Positions 62,448-64,000 of a stretch of 64,000 nt of DNA are shown here, in pieces. Source of the stretch: Streptomyces bluensis. Its GTDB lineage: Bacteria; Actinomycetota; Actinomycetes; Streptomycetales; Streptomycetaceae. The translations under genes were made by a program, and so were the position numbers. Position 1 is the stretch's first letter. Every line of letters starts with the position of its first letter. The stretch spans positions 1 through 64,000 of the forward strand of contig NZ_BMVM01000028.1 of NCBI RefSeq assembly GCF_014650715.1, written 5' to 3'. The notes under the pieces are model-generated. The model was not told the DNA's origin. It worked only from the letters and a program-made list of their open reading frames with translations, and searched no databases.

Positions 62448-63650
62448 ATGGCGGCAGGCGACGTGATCGATCTGGTAGCGATGGGCGAGGACTTCGTCCG
62501 CGATCCGTATCCGGTTTACGCCGCGCTGCGGGAGCGCGGACCCGTGCACAAGGTGCGGATTCCGGAGGGTGCGGAGGCCTGGCTCGTCGTCGGGTACGAG
62601 GCCGGCCGGGCCGCGCTCGTGGATCCGCGGTTGTCCAAACAGTGGAAGAACGCCTCGCCCTCCTTTCCCATCCCCAGTCCCTCTGCGGGCCCGCACATGC
62701 TCAACTCCGACCCGCCGGACCATGAGCGGCTTCGTAAGCTGGTCGTCCGTGAGTTCACCCCGCGCCGGATCGAGCAACTCGCGCCGCGCGTGCGGCAGAT
62801 CACCGACGAGTTGATCGACGCGATGGTGGCGCTTCCGGAAGGGCGGGCCGAACTGGTCGAGGCACTGTCGTTCCCGCTGCCGATCTCGGTGATCTGCGAG
62901 CTGCTCGGCGTGCCGATGCTCGACCGGGCCGCGTTCCGCGCCTGGACCGGCACGATCCTCACCGACCCCGACCCGGGGGCGCGGCTGGCGGCGACGGGTG
63001 AGGTGGCGACGTATCTCACCGAGTTGCTGGAGCGCAAGCGTCTGGTCCCGGGCCAGGACCTGATGAGCGCCCTGATTCGCACCACCGACGAGGACGGCGA
63101 CCGGCTGTCTGCGGACGAACTGCGCGGTACCGCCTGGCTGCTGCTGGTCGCGGGGCATGAGACCACGGTCAATCTGATCTCCAACGGCGTGTTGGCCCTT
63201 CTGACCCATCCGGACCAACTCGCCGCGCTGCGCGAGGACATGACGCTCATGGACAACGCGGTGGAGGAGATGCTGCGCTACGACGGGCCGGTGGAGACGC
63301 CGACGTTCCGATTCACCACCGAGCCGGTCGAGATCGGCAACACGGTCATCCCCGGCAGTGGTGAGCTGGTCCTCGTGGCCCTGGCGGACGCGAACCACGA
63401 CCCGGCACGCTTCCCCGACCCCGGCCGCTTCGACATCCGGCGGCCGGCCCACGGCCATGTCGCCTTCGGCCACGGCATCCACTACTGCCTCGGCGCGCCG
63501 CTCGCCCGCATGGAGGCACGGATCGCGATCGGTGCCCTGCTGGAGCGCTGCCCCGACCTCGCCCTCGACGCCCACCCGGCCGCCCTGACCTGGCGCCAGG
63601 GCATGCTCATCCGCGGCCCTCGTCAGCTGCCCGTCCGGTGGAAGTCCTGA
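62448..63650 (+). CDS. Cytochrome P450
   Basis: 400 aa. I-helix LLLVAGHETTVN, ExxR in VEEMLRYDG, heme loop FGHGIHYCLGAPLARME with Cys347: an intact soluble bacterial P450 of the CYP107/105 type. ATG at 62448 has GGGAG and GGGGGG upstream. It lies just outside the NRPS operon on the other strand, so it may or may not tailor that product. Ferredoxin is not encoded nearby. Confidence 0.93.
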   Translation: MAAGDVIDLVAMGEDFVRDPYPVYAALRERGPVHKVRIPEGAEAWLVVGYEAGRAALVDPRLSKQWKNASPSFPIPSPSAGPHMLNSDPPDHERLRKLVVREFTPRRIEQLAPRVRQITDELIDAMVALPEGRAELVEALSFPLPISVICELLGVPMLDRAAFRAWTGTILTDPDPGARLAATGEVATYLTELLERKRLVPGQDLMSALIRTTDEDGDRLSADELRGTAWLLLVAGHETTVNLISNGVLALLTHPDQLAALREDMTLMDNAVEEMLRYDGPVETPTFRFTTEPVEIGNTVIPGSGELVLVALADANHDPARFPDPGRFDIRRPAHGHVAFGHGIHYCLGAPLARMEARIAIGALLERCPDLALDAHPAALTWRQGMLIRGPRQLPVRWKS

Positions 63651-63824
63651 CCCTGCGCCTGCCGAATGCCTCATCCGTGCCGGTCAGGGCCCAGGCGTGT
63701 ACTCGTGGACGGCGGCCCCCGGCACATGGCTGGTTCTGACCGGCGCGCACGGCGTGCTGGGTGGGCAAGCGGCGCCCCTTGAGGACTCCGCGCGCTCTAC
63801 CGGTGCCCACAGGCCGCAGGAATG

Positions 63825-64000
63825 ATGAGGAAACCGCACGGAACCACGGCCGGGGGCGCACTGGCCCCCCGGTGGTTCGGCCAGTCGTCGTTCGCCGAGT
63901 ACGCGCTGGTCCCGGCTCGCAACGCCGTCCGGGTCGATCCGTCACTGCCCATCGAACTGCTCGGCCCGCTCGGCTGTGGCTTCCTCACCGGCGCGGGAGC
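63825..64000 (+). pseudogene. Alcohol dehydrogenase fragment, N-terminus absent, cut by window end
   Basis: From about 63860 the frame reads PRWFGQSSFAEYALVPARNA and then LLGPLGCGFLTGAG, the middle of an aryl-alcohol-type zinc MDR dehydrogenase. Such enzymes have about 120 residues before this point, including the catalytic zinc ligands, but the preceding 170 bp contain none of them in any frame I checked. The gene is probably 5'-truncated. The 3' part lies beyond the window. ATG codons at 63822 and 63825 happen to open the frame. Confidence 0.6.

Overview
The window looks like chromosome of a Streptomyces or close relative. GC is high throughout, codons are strongly G/C-ending, starts are often GTG or TTG, and the only TTA leucine codons I found (33776-33778 and 47929-47931) both lie in antibiotic-type genes. 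All functions are read from sequence by eye; no search was run.

Left part (1-11253). A MITE-like palindrome (54-234) sits beside a three-gene minus-strand operon with both halves of a saccharopine (lysine) pathway plus a flavin oxidase. Next is a conserved but functionally unsolved actinobacterial locus: an unusual GTP cyclohydrolase II (Met122 where the E. coli enzyme has Tyr105), a creatininase-family amidohydrolase, a YbhN-type membrane protein, a methyltransferase, a GT4 glycosyltransferase, a 6-pyruvoyl-tetrahydropterin-synthase homologue without its zinc site, an MDR dehydrogenase and a CDP-alcohol phosphatidyltransferase. Together they suggest a route from GTP through a formamidopyrimidine to a glycosylated, membrane-linked product. 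This is one of two candidate undescribed systems.

Middle (11256-29202). General genes: a TauE/SafE permease, an ADP-ribosylglycohydrolase divergent from a split LigD (3'-phosphoesterase, then ligase), a secreted pectate-lyase-like beta-helix protein behind a LacI-type operator, a hybrid kinase/PP2C sensor, an internally deleted PAS/ATPase protein, a PP2C phosphatase, a PIMT, an NAD-epimerase, a CBS-BON protein, an aldo/keto reductase relic, an autoregulated-looking P450/TetR pair, a frameshifted quinone oxidoreductase and a GNAT.

Right part (29407-61215). A dissociated NRPS/PKS cluster I cannot match to a known product. A long minus-strand operon (61215 down to 40438) encodes a lone A domain, a SyrP-like hydroxylase, a Gln-type A-PCP, a type II thioesterase, an A-PCP whose carrier serine is proline, a complementary ABC exporter pair, two free PCPs, C-PCP, KS-AT-ACP-aminotransferase-C, and a Thr-type A domain. 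A plus-strand operon (33647-40408) encodes a desaturase, MbtH, amidinotransferase, A-PCP-C (pocket suited to a basic side chain), a second MbtH and a second type II thioesterase. A short minus unit encodes a second desaturase and C-PCP-TE. A guanidino/basic residue, a hydroxylated residue, threonine and a beta-amino acyl unit are the likely ingredients; several carriers must be loaded in trans.

Right edge (61438-64000). Tandem paralogous small secreted proteins with a strong terminator, a P450, and an alcohol dehydrogenase that lacks its N-terminus and runs off the window.
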